29,661 nt of DNA from Immundisolibacter sp. (GTDB lineage Bacteria; Pseudomonadota; Gammaproteobacteria; Immundisolibacterales; Immundisolibacteraceae): the NCBI RefSeq assembly GCF_041601295.1, contig NZ_JBFIII010000031.1, forward strand, positions 1-29,661. The letters are read 5' to 3'. A program made the translations under genes and the position numbers. The notes beneath the pieces were generated by a model. That model was not told the origin of the DNA. It did no database searches and was given only the letters and a program-made list of their open reading frames with translations. Below, in pieces: positions 21,943 through 29,230 of the stretch; position 1 is the first letter of the stretch, and every line of letters starts with the position of its first letter.

Positions 21943-23373
21943 ATGGCCGCTGCCCCCAAACCTCGCAAGAATCCGTTGCAGTTTCTGCAAACACCGCGTC
22001 TGGTCGAAAAACAGCCGGTCGAACAGCGGATTCATAACTACCGCGAGATCTACCAGCCGTTTGATGCCGCCGCGGCCAGCCGCCAGGCCGGGCGTTGTAT
22101 TGACTGTGGCAACCCGTACTGCGAATGGCAATGTCCGGTGCACAACTTCATCCCGGACTGGCTCAAGCTGGTCGCGGAGGGCAAGATCCTGGAGGCGGCC
22201 GAGCTGTCGAACCAGACCAACTCGCTGCCGGAAATCTGCGGTCGGATCTGCCCGCAGGACCGCCTGTGCGAAGGCGCCTGCACACTGAATGACGGCCTGG
22301 GCGCGGTCGCCATCGGATCGATCGAGAAATACATCTCCGAGGAGGCATTCAAGCTCGGCTGGAAACCGGATATGTCGCAGGTGGTGGCCACGGGTCGGCG
22401 CGTGGCGGTTATCGGTGCCGGCCCCGCGGGCCTTGCCTGTGCCGACGTGCTGGCACGTGCCGGCGTGCAGGCCGTGGTGTACGACCGTTACCCCGAGATT
22501 GGCGGTTTGCTGACCTTCGGCATTCCCGGTTTCAAGCTGGAAAAGACGGTCGTCACGCGGCGCCGGACCATTCTGGAAGGCATGGGGGTCGAGTTTCGCC
22601 TGGGCGTGGAAATCGGTCGTGACCTGCCGTTCGACAGATTGCTGCAAGACTTCGATGCGGTCTTTCTTGGCATGGGCACATATCGTTACGTGCAGGGCGG
22701 TTTCCCCGGCGAAGACCTGCCCGGCGTGACCTCGGCGCTGCCTTACCTGGTCGCCAACATCAACCACCAGCTTGGCTTCGAGCGTGATCCGGCCGAGTTT
22801 ATTGATCTGGCCGGCAAACGGGTCGTGGTGCTGGGCGGTGGCGACACCGCCATGGACTGCAACCGCACCGCCATTCGCCAGGGCGCAGCGCAGGTCAGCT
22901 GTGCCTACCGGCGCGACGAGCGCAACATGCCCGGCTCGCGGACCGAGGTGGGTAATTCCAAGGACGAGGGTGTGCAGTTCCTGTGGAATCGCCAGCCGCT
23001 GGAGATCGTCGCCGGTGCCGACGGTCGCGCCTGTGGCGTGAAGATGGTGACCACCGAACTGGGCCCGCCGGATGCCAAGGGTCGGCGTCAGCCGCAGTCG
23101 GTCCCGGGCAGCGAAGAAATCATTCCCGCCGATGCTGTCATCGTGGCCTTCGGTTTTCGGCCGGACCCGCCGGCCTGGTTCAAGCAGTTCAACATCGCCA
23201 CGGACAACGGTGGCCGCGTACAGGCGCCGGTCAATGGCAAGTTTGCCCACCAGACCAGCAATCCAAAAGTGTTTGCCGGTGGCGACATGGTGCGCGGCGC
23301 GGACCTGGTGGTGACGGCGGTGTTCGAGGGTCGGCAAGCCGCCGAGGGCATCCTGCTGTCGCTGGACCTGTGA
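21943..23373 (+). CDS. gltD: Glutamate synthase (NADPH) small subunit
   Basis: A 476-residue GOGAT beta subunit, which takes electrons from NADPH through FAD and iron-sulfur clusters to GltB. Two 4Fe-4S cysteine clusters lie near the N-terminus (CIDCGNPYCEWQCP and CGRICPQDRLCEGAC). The FAD site is VAVIGAGPAGLACADVLARA near residue 150, and the NADPH site VVVLGGGDTAMDCNR near 290. The C-terminal FAGGDMVRGADLVVTAV completes the FAD domain. It lies 59 bp after gltB and 7 bp before hemE in the same direction. The length is normal and all cysteines are present. Confidence 0.96.
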   Translation: MAAAPKPRKNPLQFLQTPRLVEKQPVEQRIHNYREIYQPFDAAAASRQAGRCIDCGNPYCEWQCPVHNFIPDWLKLVAEGKILEAAELSNQTNSLPEICGRICPQDRLCEGACTLNDGLGAVAIGSIEKYISEEAFKLGWKPDMSQVVATGRRVAVIGAGPAGLACADVLARAGVQAVVYDRYPEIGGLLTFGIPGFKLEKTVVTRRRTILEGMGVEFRLGVEIGRDLPFDRLLQDFDAVFLGMGTYRYVQGGFPGEDLPGVTSALPYLVANINHQLGFERDPAEFIDLAGKRVVVLGGGDTAMDCNRTAIRQGAAQVSCAYRRDERNMPGSRTEVGNSKDEGVQFLWNRQPLEIVAGADGRACGVKMVTTELGPPDAKGRRQPQSVPGSEEIIPADAVIVAFGFRPDPPAWFKQFNIATDNGGRVQAPVNGKFAHQTSNPKVFAGGDMVRGADLVVTAVFEGRQAAEGILLSLDL

Positions 23374-23380
23374 CGGCGCC

Positions 23381-24451
23381 GTGAGTCTGCCGCCGCTGCA
23401 AAACGACCGGCTGCTGAGGGCTCTGCGGCGTCAGGCGGTGGACCGTACGCCGATCTGGATCATGCGCCAGGCCGGCCGCTACCTGCCCGAGTATCGCGCC
23501 ACGCGGGCCCGGGCCGGGAGTTTTCTGGGTTTGCTCCGAAATCCCGAGCTGGCCACCGAGGTCAGCCTTCAGCCGCTGGCGCGCTTTGATCTTGACGCCG
23601 CCATTCTGTTCTCGGACATCCTGACCATCCCCGATGCGCTCGGGCTGGGGCTGTATTTCGTCGAAGGGGAGGGGCCGCGTTTCGAGCGACCCCTGCGCAG
23701 CGCCGCCGACATTGCCGCGCTGTCCCCGCCCGACCTTGAGCGCAGCCTGCCCTATGTATTCGACACCGTACGCATGCTGCGCCGGGAGCTGGCCGGTCGG
23801 GTACCGCTGATCGGCTTCTCCGGCAGCCCGTGGACGCTGGCCTGCTACATGGTGGAGGGCGGTGGCAGCAGCGATTTCCGGCACGTGAAAGGCTTGTCCT
23901 ACAGCGACCCGGCGGCGCTGCATCGGCTGCTGGCACTGCTTGCCGATGTGGTCGCCGATTACCTCGCGGCGCAGGCGGCAGCGGGCGCCCAGGCGCTGAT
24001 GCTGTTCGACACCTGGGGTGGGGTGCTGAGCACCAGCAGTTACCACGAGTTTTCGCTGGCCTACCAGACGCGGGTGGTGGAACGGCTCAAGGCCCAGCCG
24101 GTGTCCCGGGAGCTGCCGCTGATCGTGTTCACCAAGGGCGGTGGCCAGTGGCTGGCCGAGCAAGCCGGTTGTGGCTGTGAGGCGCTTGGTGTGGATTGGA
24201 CGCAGCAGCTGGGCGACATACGGCGGATCACCGGCGGTCAGGTGGCGCTGCAGGGCAACCTTGATCCGATTGCGCTGTTCGGCCCGCCCGAACGCATCCG
24301 TGCCGAGGTCGCACGCATCCTGCAAAGCTACGGCAATGGGCCGGGCCACGTATTCAACCTCGGCCACGGCGTGCTGCAACAGACCGACCCGGCGCGGGTG
24401 GCGGTGCTTGTCGATGCGGTACACGAGCTGAGCACGCCGTATCACCGCTGA
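23381..24451 (+). CDS. hemE: Uroporphyrinogen decarboxylase
   Basis: A 356-residue cofactor-free enzyme of heme biosynthesis that removes four carboxyl groups from uroporphyrinogen III to give coproporphyrinogen III. The signature MRQAGRYLPEYRATR lies near residue 28 with the substrate-binding Arg residues. The second signature is GFSGSPWTLACYMVEGG near 146, and the catalytic Asp is in FSDILTIPDALG. The C-terminal NLGHGVLQQTDP matches the family. The start is GTG at 23381. It is sandwiched between gltD and priA with gaps of 7 and 10 bp, so it is almost surely cotranscribed. The gltBD-hemE order recurs in gammaproteobacteria. Confidence 0.96.
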   Translation: MSLPPLQNDRLLRALRRQAVDRTPIWIMRQAGRYLPEYRATRARAGSFLGLLRNPELATEVSLQPLARFDLDAAILFSDILTIPDALGLGLYFVEGEGPRFERPLRSAADIAALSPPDLERSLPYVFDTVRMLRRELAGRVPLIGFSGSPWTLACYMVEGGGSSDFRHVKGLSYSDPAALHRLLALLADVVADYLAAQAAAGAQALMLFDTWGGVLSTSSYHEFSLAYQTRVVERLKAQPVSRELPLIVFTKGGGQWLAEQAGCGCEALGVDWTQQLGDIRRITGGQVALQGNLDPIALFGPPERIRAEVARILQSYGNGPGHVFNLGHGVLQQTDPARVAVLVDAVHELSTPYHR

Positions 24452-24461
24452 CGGTCGGCCA

Positions 24462-26645
24462 GTGCCGCGCACAATCCTGAAAGTTGCGGTCGACGTGCCA
24501 TTGCGCCGGCTGTTCGATTATTTGCCGATTCTGGATGCCGGGCTGCCGCCGGTGGGTGTCCGGGTCCGGGTGCCATTCGGCCGCCGCAACCAGGTAGGTT
24601 TGGTGGTTGGGCACGCCAGCCATAGCGAGCTCTCGCAGCCGCAACTGCGACATGCCGAGGAGTCGCTGGATGCCACGCCGCTGCTGCCGCCCGGCGTTCT
24701 GGAGCTGCTGCGTCGGGCCGCCGATTATTACCATGGCGCACCCGGCGAGGTGTTCGTCGGCACCCTGCCCGGGCCACTGCGCGCTGGCCGGCCAGCTCAG
24801 CTGCGCACTCCCAAAGCGTGGCAACTGACGCTGACAGCGCCGAGTGTCGACAGCCTGCGCCGTGCTCCCCGCCAAGCTGCCTTGTTACAGTTTCTGGAGG
24901 CCGGGCCGGTGGCCGAATCAGTGCTGGATCAGGCATTGCCGGGCTGGCGGCCCGCCGCGCGGATTCTGGCCGGCAAGGAATGGATTAGTCGCGTCGCTGC
25001 GCGCGGGGTGGAGGCGGCTTGCCACGTCGCGCAGCCGCATCCGGATCTGAACCCGGCCCAGGCCGAAGCGGTCGCCGCGATCGGCGCTGCCGATGGCTAT
25101 GCGGCCTATTTGCTGGATGGCGTGACCGGCAGCGGCAAGACCGAGGTCTATCTCGCGGCCATCGAACAGGTGCTGGCCCAGGGCCGTCAGGCACTGGTGC
25201 TGGTGCCGGAAATCAGCCTTACGCCGCAGACCGAGGCGCGTTTTCGAGCCCGTTTTGGTGCGGCGGTGGTGGTGCTGCACTCCGGCCTGGCCGACGGCGA
25301 ACGGCTCGCCGCCTGGCTTGCCGCGGCCAGTGGCCGGGCCACGGTGCTGATCGGTACCCGCTCAGCGGTGTTTGCGCCGCTGGCGCGGCCCGGGCTGATC
25401 GTGGTCGACGAAGAGCACGACAGTTCTTACAAGCAGCAGGATGGCTTTCGCTATCACGCCCGGGACATGGCGGTGCTGCGGGCGCGGATCGAAGGCGTGC
25501 CGGTCGTGCTGGGCAGTGCCACGCCCTCGCTCGAAAGCCTGGCACACGGTCGCAGCGGCCACTACCGGACCCTGCACCTGCGGGAACGCGCCGGCACCGC
25601 GCGCCTGCCGCGCCTGGAACTGCTCGACGTACGCCACCAGCGCATGGCGGGTCTGGTGTCGCCGGCCCTGATCGCCGCGGTGCGTGAGGAACTGGCGCGC
25701 GGCCAGCAGGTGATGCTGTTTCTGAACCGCCGCGGCTACGCGCCGGTGTTGCTGTGCCATGCCTGTGGCTGGGTGCCCAAGTGTGATCGCTGCGACGCCC
25801 ACTACACCCTGCATCGTGGCCGGCAATTGCTGCTCTGCCACCACTGTGCCCGCGAGCGGCCGTTGCCGACCAACTGCGGGGGCTGCGGCGTTCGAGAGCT
25901 GATACCGGTTGGCGCCGGCACCGAGCGCATCGAGGCCGACCTGACGGCGCTGTTCCCGGACCACCGGGTGCTGCGTGTGGATCGCGACAGCACCCGGCGG
26001 CGCGGCGCGCTGGATGAGCACCTGAGCGCCGTGCGCGATGGCCACGCGGACATTCTGGTGGGTACGCAGATGCTGGCCAAGGGCCACCATTTCCCGGCGG
26101 TGACCCTGGTCGGCATTCTGGATGCTGACCAGGGTTTGTTCGCGGCCGATTTTCGCGCCACCGAACGCCTGGCGCAGGTCATTCACCAGGTGGCTGGGCG
26201 CTGCGGTCGTGGCGAACAACCTGGTCGGGTATTGATTCAGACGCACCAGCCGCAGCATCCGGTCCTGCACGCCCTGCTGCGAGGGGGCTATAGCGGTTTC
26301 GCGAGCGCCTTGCTGATCGAACGCGAGGCCGCTGGCTGGCCGCCCTACAGTCACTTGGCCTTGTTGCGGGCCGAGTCAATCAAGCCGCAGGACGCGCAGC
26401 GTTTCCTGGGTGCAACGCTGTCGCTGGCGCAGACGCTGGGCCACAGTGGTGTGGATCTGCTGGGCCCGGTACCAGCGCCCATGCCCAAGCGCGCCGGCCG
26501 CTACCGGGCGCAGCTTTTACTGCAAGCGCCACGCCGCGCGCCACTGCACGCGCTGCTGCGCGCCTGGTTGCCTGAATTGGAACAGCTGCCGCTGGCGCGT
26601 CGGGTGCGCTGGTCGCTGGATGTGGACCCGGCGGATATCTATTAG
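24462..26645 (+). CDS. priA: Primosomal protein N', replication restart helicase PriA
   Basis: A 727-residue superfamily 2 helicase that recognises stalled forks and reloads the replicative helicase. The N-terminal DNA-binding domain begins ILKVAVDVPLRRLFDYLP. Walker A is VTGSGKTEVYL near residue 225, the DEAH-type box VVDEEHDSSYKQQDG, and motif III LGSATPSLES. Eight zinc-binding Cys lie in four CxxC pairs between CHACG and CGGCG, near residues 430-475. Later helicase motifs VGTQMLAKGHHFPAVTLVG and QVAGRCGRGEQPG are intact. The start is GTG at 24462, 10 bp after hemE. The length is normal (E. coli 732). It is the last gene of the operon. Confidence 0.96.
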   Translation: MPRTILKVAVDVPLRRLFDYLPILDAGLPPVGVRVRVPFGRRNQVGLVVGHASHSELSQPQLRHAEESLDATPLLPPGVLELLRRAADYYHGAPGEVFVGTLPGPLRAGRPAQLRTPKAWQLTLTAPSVDSLRRAPRQAALLQFLEAGPVAESVLDQALPGWRPAARILAGKEWISRVAARGVEAACHVAQPHPDLNPAQAEAVAAIGAADGYAAYLLDGVTGSGKTEVYLAAIEQVLAQGRQALVLVPEISLTPQTEARFRARFGAAVVVLHSGLADGERLAAWLAAASGRATVLIGTRSAVFAPLARPGLIVVDEEHDSSYKQQDGFRYHARDMAVLRARIEGVPVVLGSATPSLESLAHGRSGHYRTLHLRERAGTARLPRLELLDVRHQRMAGLVSPALIAAVREELARGQQVMLFLNRRGYAPVLLCHACGWVPKCDRCDAHYTLHRGRQLLLCHHCARERPLPTNCGGCGVRELIPVGAGTERIEADLTALFPDHRVLRVDRDSTRRRGALDEHLSAVRDGHADILVGTQMLAKGHHFPAVTLVGILDADQGLFAADFRATERLAQVIHQVAGRCGRGEQPGRVLIQTHQPQHPVLHALLRGGYSGFASALLIEREAAGWPPYSHLALLRAESIKPQDAQRFLGATLSLAQTLGHSGVDLLGPVPAPMPKRAGRYRAQLLLQAPRRAPLHALLRAWLPELEQLPLARRVRWSLDVDPADIY

Positions 26646-26685
26646 GGACGATCCGCATAAGTCCATCGCAGACGTCCGAGCCCGC

Positions 26686-26715
26686 GGAATCCGAGATGTG
26701 TAATTTTCGGGTTCC
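26686..26715 (+). terminator. Possible terminator after priA
   Basis: A 9-bp stem, GGAATCCGA/TCGGGTTCC with one T-G pair, and a 12-nt loop lie 41 bp past the priA stop, followed by TTATCC. The U tract is short. It is the best candidate for ending the gltB-gltD-hemE-priA transcript before the mobile element. Confidence 0.4.
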
Positions 26716-26783
26716 TTATCCAGACCACGCTGCGGTCGGGTATCGACGGCCTGTTCCTGTGCCACGCAATCGCCGTCGCTTAG

Positions 26784-26935
26784 GGAAATGCTGAACTATT
26801 CAGTGTTTCCCGCAGCGCAGGGATGCGCTGCCAAAATCTGCGGCTGTAAGCCAATGATTTTGTGAGCCATCGGAAAACCACGCTTTTCCGATGGCGGGCG
26901 CTGAGAAATCCAGGACGGATTTATTCGGCTCTTCC
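26784..26935. mobile_element. MITE-like element, copy 2 (152 bp)
   Basis: The second copy of the element at 10968-11118, in the same orientation, about 86% identical by hand alignment (around 20 differences). It is flanked by TTAG at 26780-26783 and 26936-26939, a different 4-bp duplication from copy 1, so the two inserted independently. Hairpins lie at 26812-26831 (8-bp stem, loop GGGA), 26832-26862 (CAAAATC/GATTTTG with an inner GGCT/AGCC) and 26866-26895 (12-bp stem, loop CCACGC). It encodes no protein. It sits between the priA end and the nasT promoter, so its hairpins could also insulate the two transcripts. Confidence 0.8.
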
Positions 26936-26966
26936 TTAGGGGTTTCTCGAAGCGCGCCGTTTGGCA

Positions 26967-26982
26967 TGGCAAGCTTATTGCT
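26967..26982 (+). promoter_or_regulatory. Sigma-54 (RpoN) promoter of nasT
   Basis: TGGCAAGCTTATTGCT matches the sigma-54 consensus TGGCACGNNNNTTGCW at every defined position but one (A for C at position 6), with the required spacing between the GG and GC elements. The predicted start is near 26993, about 40 nt before the nasT ATG. This fits nitrogen-limitation control through NtrC, although no NtrC site was recognised upstream; the MITE ends only 31 bp to the left. Confidence 0.65.
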
Positions 26983-27032
26983 ACCTATCTAACTACTGGC
27001 ACTTTACACGACCAAGCTTGGCTAACGCTCTC

Positions 27033-27620
27033 ATGGAACCATCGCGTCTGCGCGTCATGCTCGTCGATGACGATGTCGAACGGCGCGCACTTGTAGCGAC
27101 GGCCCTGGCGGATGCCGGGTTGGACGTCGCGGCGCAGCTTGGCACTGCCCACGGCCTGCTGCACGCGGTTACGCACCACGCGCCCGATGTCATCATCATC
27201 GACATTGAGTCGCCCGACCGGGACATTCTTGAATCCATGCGCTGCCTGTCTCGCGACAACCCGCACCCGGTGGTGATGTTTGCCACCCAGTCCGATAGCG
27301 ACACCATTCGCCTGGCGGTGGAAGCGGGGGCCAGTGCCTACGTGGTCGACGGGCTCTCGCCCGGCCGGGTACGCGCGGTGGTGGACGTGGCCATTGCCCG
27401 GTTTCGCCAGCATGCCTCTTTGCAACGCGAGCTGGACCAGGCTCGCACTAGCTTGGTGCAGCGCAAGGTCGTCGATCGCGCCAAAGGCCTGTTAATGGAG
27501 CGTGGCCGACGCACCGAAGACGACGCATACCACGCGCTGCGCAAGCTGGCCATGGACCAGAACAAGACCATGGCCGAGGTAGCCCAGGGCGTCATCGACA
27601 CAGCGCAGTTATTCAGATGA
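27033..27620 (+). CDS. nasT: NasT-type ANTAR antitermination regulator
   Basis: A 195-residue RNA-binding regulator. The N-terminal receiver-like domain (about 1-120) has the acidic cluster VMLVDDD and the Asp in VIIIDIES, but the Lys expected near the fifth strand is replaced (AYVVDG). It is therefore probably not controlled by phosphorylation, as in other NasT. The C-terminal ANTAR domain is clear: KVVDRAKGLLMERGRRTEDD, then AYHALRKLAMDQN and the final MAEVAQGVID helix. Known NasT binds paired hexaloop hairpins in the nas/nir leader and stops termination; NasS holds it inactive until nitrate or nitrite appears. Such hairpins lie downstream at 28927-28971. The stop overlaps the nasS start (ATGA). 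The ATG at 27033 has only a weak ribosome site. Confidence 0.9.
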   Translation: MEPSRLRVMLVDDDVERRALVATALADAGLDVAAQLGTAHGLLHAVTHHAPDVIIIDIESPDRDILESMRCLSRDNPHPVVMFATQSDSDTIRLAVEAGASAYVVDGLSPGRVRAVVDVAIARFRQHASLQRELDQARTSLVQRKVVDRAKGLLMERGRRTEDDAYHALRKLAMDQNKTMAEVAQGVIDTAQLFR

Positions 27621-28879
27621 CTTCGACCGTGCACGCACCGGAACTGTCGCAGCTGCGACTGGGCTATATCCCGCTGACCGACGCTGCGCCGCTGGTGGTG
27701 GCGCGCGAGCGCGGCTACTTCGAGCGCCACGGGCTTGCGGTCCGCCTGTCGCGGCAGCCGTCGTGGGCCACGCTGCGCGACAAGTTGGCGATCGGACAGA
27801 TTGACGGCGCGCACCTGCTGGCGCCGATGGCGCTTGCCTGCAGCGTCGGTGTGGAAGGCGTCGGACAGGCTCTGGTGACGGCGCTCAGCATGGGTCTGAA
27901 CGGCAATGCCATCACCGTGGCCGACTGGCTGTACCGGGAAATGCAAGAGGCCGCTCGCGGTCAACCGGTCACCGCCGCGTCGCTCGCAGGCGTGGTGTCC
28001 CGGCGTCGCGCGGCAGGGACTGAACCCCTGACTTTTGCCAGCGTGTACCCACTGTCCAACCATACGTACCAGCTTCGTTACTGGCTGACGGCGGGCGGCG
28101 TCGACCCGGACCGGGATATCAGGCTGGCGGTCGCGCCGCCGCCCCAGATGGTGCAGCGCCTGCGCGCCGGCAGCATCGATGGCTACTGCGTCGGTGCGCC
28201 GTGGAACACGCTGGCGGTGCAGCAGGGTGTCGGGCGCATCGTCAGCACCGGTTACGAGGTGTGGAACAACGCGCCGGAGAAAGTGCTGGCGGTTGGCGGC
28301 GCCTGGGCGCAGCGGTACCCGGCTACGCATGCGGCGCTGGTATGCGCCATCGTCGAGGCGGCGCAGTGGCTGGATGAAAGCCCACAGCACCGGCTGCAGG
28401 CGGCCGAGTTGCTGGCACGCGAGACTTACCTCGATCTGCCGTTCGAGGCCGTCGCATGTTCGCTGCTGGGGCGTCTGCCAACCGATGCAAGCGGTACCGC
28501 GCGCGAGCTGCCGGACTTCCACGTGTTTTACCGTTATGCCGCGACGTTCCCGTGGCGCTCGCATGCCTTGTGGATGCTGGCGCAGATGCAGCGCTGCGGC
28601 CAGTTACCGCGGGACACCACGCTGTCGGCGGTAGCCCAGCGCGTGTACCGGCCCGACCTGTATCGTCTGGCGGTGGCGCGGCTGGGTATCCCGGTGCCGG
28701 CGATTGACCACAAGACCGAGGGCCATCACGGCGCTGGGTGGGTCCTGGGCGCTGGTGCCAACCGGGTGGAGATGGGTGCCGATCGCTTCATCGATGGCGC
28801 CCTATTTGACCCACTGATATACGGATCGGAAACGCCTGTTGCCAGCGCTGTGCAGCTGGGAGGCGCGAGCAGATTCTAG
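27617..28879 (+). CDS. nasS: NasS-type nitrate/nitrite sensor (NrtA/CmpA-like)
   Basis: A 420-residue protein of the NrtA/CmpA nitrate-binding family without a signal peptide or lipobox; the N-terminus goes straight from MTSTVHAPELSQ into the first strand, LRLGYIPLTDAAPLVVA. That makes it a cytoplasmic sensor rather than a transporter component. Family blocks include ERGYFERHGLAV, HLLAPMALACSVG, YPLSNHTYQLRYWL, DGYCVGAPWNT and SHALWMLAQMQRCGQ. NasS is known to bind NasT and to release it on sensing nitrate or nitrite. The gene overlaps nasT by 4 nt, giving coupled, stoichiometric synthesis. Here nasT precedes nasS. It is followed after 47 bp by the ANTAR-target leader and then nirB. Confidence 0.88.
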   Translation: MTSTVHAPELSQLRLGYIPLTDAAPLVVARERGYFERHGLAVRLSRQPSWATLRDKLAIGQIDGAHLLAPMALACSVGVEGVGQALVTALSMGLNGNAITVADWLYREMQEAARGQPVTAASLAGVVSRRRAAGTEPLTFASVYPLSNHTYQLRYWLTAGGVDPDRDIRLAVAPPPQMVQRLRAGSIDGYCVGAPWNTLAVQQGVGRIVSTGYEVWNNAPEKVLAVGGAWAQRYPATHAALVCAIVEAAQWLDESPQHRLQAAELLARETYLDLPFEAVACSLLGRLPTDASGTARELPDFHVFYRYAATFPWRSHALWMLAQMQRCGQLPRDTTLSAVAQRVYRPDLYRLAVARLGIPVPAIDHKTEGHHGAGWVLGAGANRVEMGADRFIDGALFDPLIYGSETPVASAVQLGGASRF

Positions 28880-28892
28880 GCAAGGTTCGAGC

Positions 28893-28912
28893 CCGCCGGG
28901 CATGCCCGGCGG
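28893..28912. promoter_or_regulatory. 20-bp perfect palindrome after nasS
   Basis: CCGCCGGGCATGCCCGGCGG is its own reverse complement and as RNA folds to an 8-bp GC stem with loop CATG. It lies 13 bp past the nasS stop and 14 bp before the first ANTAR hairpin, followed by TATTC. It may be a weak terminator or pause site for nasTS, or an operator. There is little room for a separate nirB promoter between it and the ANTAR hairpins. Confidence 0.5.
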
Positions 28913-28926
28913 TATTCAAGGAAAAA

Positions 28927-28971
28927 CTGTTCCAACGGCGGGACAGGCAGCGTTCGCCAACGTCGGCGAGC
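28927..28971 (+). promoter_or_regulatory. ANTAR-target dual-hexaloop leader RNA of nirB
   Basis: Two hairpins separated by a 5-nt linker (GCAGC). Hairpin 1 pairs CTGTTCC (28927-28933) with GGGACAG (28940-28946) around loop AACGGC. Hairpin 2 pairs GTTCGCC (28952-28958) with GGCGAGC (28965-28971) around loop AACGTC. Each stem is 7 bp with one T-G wobble. Both loops have six bases with A at position 1 and G at position 4, the known signature of ANTAR-protein binding sites such as nas leaders and eut RNAs. The downstream GAACAG (28973-28978) can pair with the 5' arm of hairpin 1, and CGAAC (28972-28976) with the 5' arm of hairpin 2, giving competing folds. NasT, encoded just upstream, is the obvious ligand. 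Confidence 0.85.
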
Positions 28972-28983
28972 CGAACAGTAGCC

Positions 28984-29001
28984 GCTCCGGCGATCCGGGG
29001 C
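28984..29001 (+). terminator. Candidate attenuator hairpin in the nirB leader
   Basis: GCTCCGG/CCGGGGC with loop CGAT forms a 7-bp stem (one T-G pair) 12 nt after the second ANTAR hairpin, where the regulated terminator of such leaders is usually found. It lacks a following U tract (CCTGTGCG), so it is either Rho-assisted, only a pause, or not the true terminator. Confidence 0.3.
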
Positions 29002-29024
29002 CCTGTGCGTGCGAAGCGACGACT

Positions 29025-29189
29025 ATGGACGAACGAATTCATCTGATTCAAATCGGTAACGGTATGGCCGTCAGTCTGGCAGCGGGCACGCTGCCGGCGC
29101 TGGCCGCCTGTTGCTGCGCGCCGCCGAACGGGACGGCATGGGCAAAAGGCGTTGGCTCCAGCCACCCATCGAACGGGCGATCGAAGTGA
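29025..29189 (+). pseudogene. Possible decayed nirB-like 5' fragment
   Basis: A 54-codon frame begins MDERIHLIQIGNGMA, which resembles the N-terminus of NirB proteins, including the FAD-binding GNGMAG form of one NirB subclass. After about 15 residues it loses all similarity and ends at TGA. The true nirB start 206 bp downstream has LVVIGNGMVGQ. It could be the remnant of a second nirB removed by deletion, a short leader ORF, or coincidence. There is no clear ribosome site. Confidence 0.25.
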
Positions 29190-29230
29190 GCTCGGTCAGC
29201 GTATCCGCCCCCAAATCCGGGACCAAGGCA

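Noticed and set aside
29079..29100. Strong hairpin GGCAGCG/CGCTGCC in the nirB leader as the regulated terminator
   Set aside because: It lies about 110 nt after the ANTAR hairpins, has no U tract, and cannot compete directly with them.
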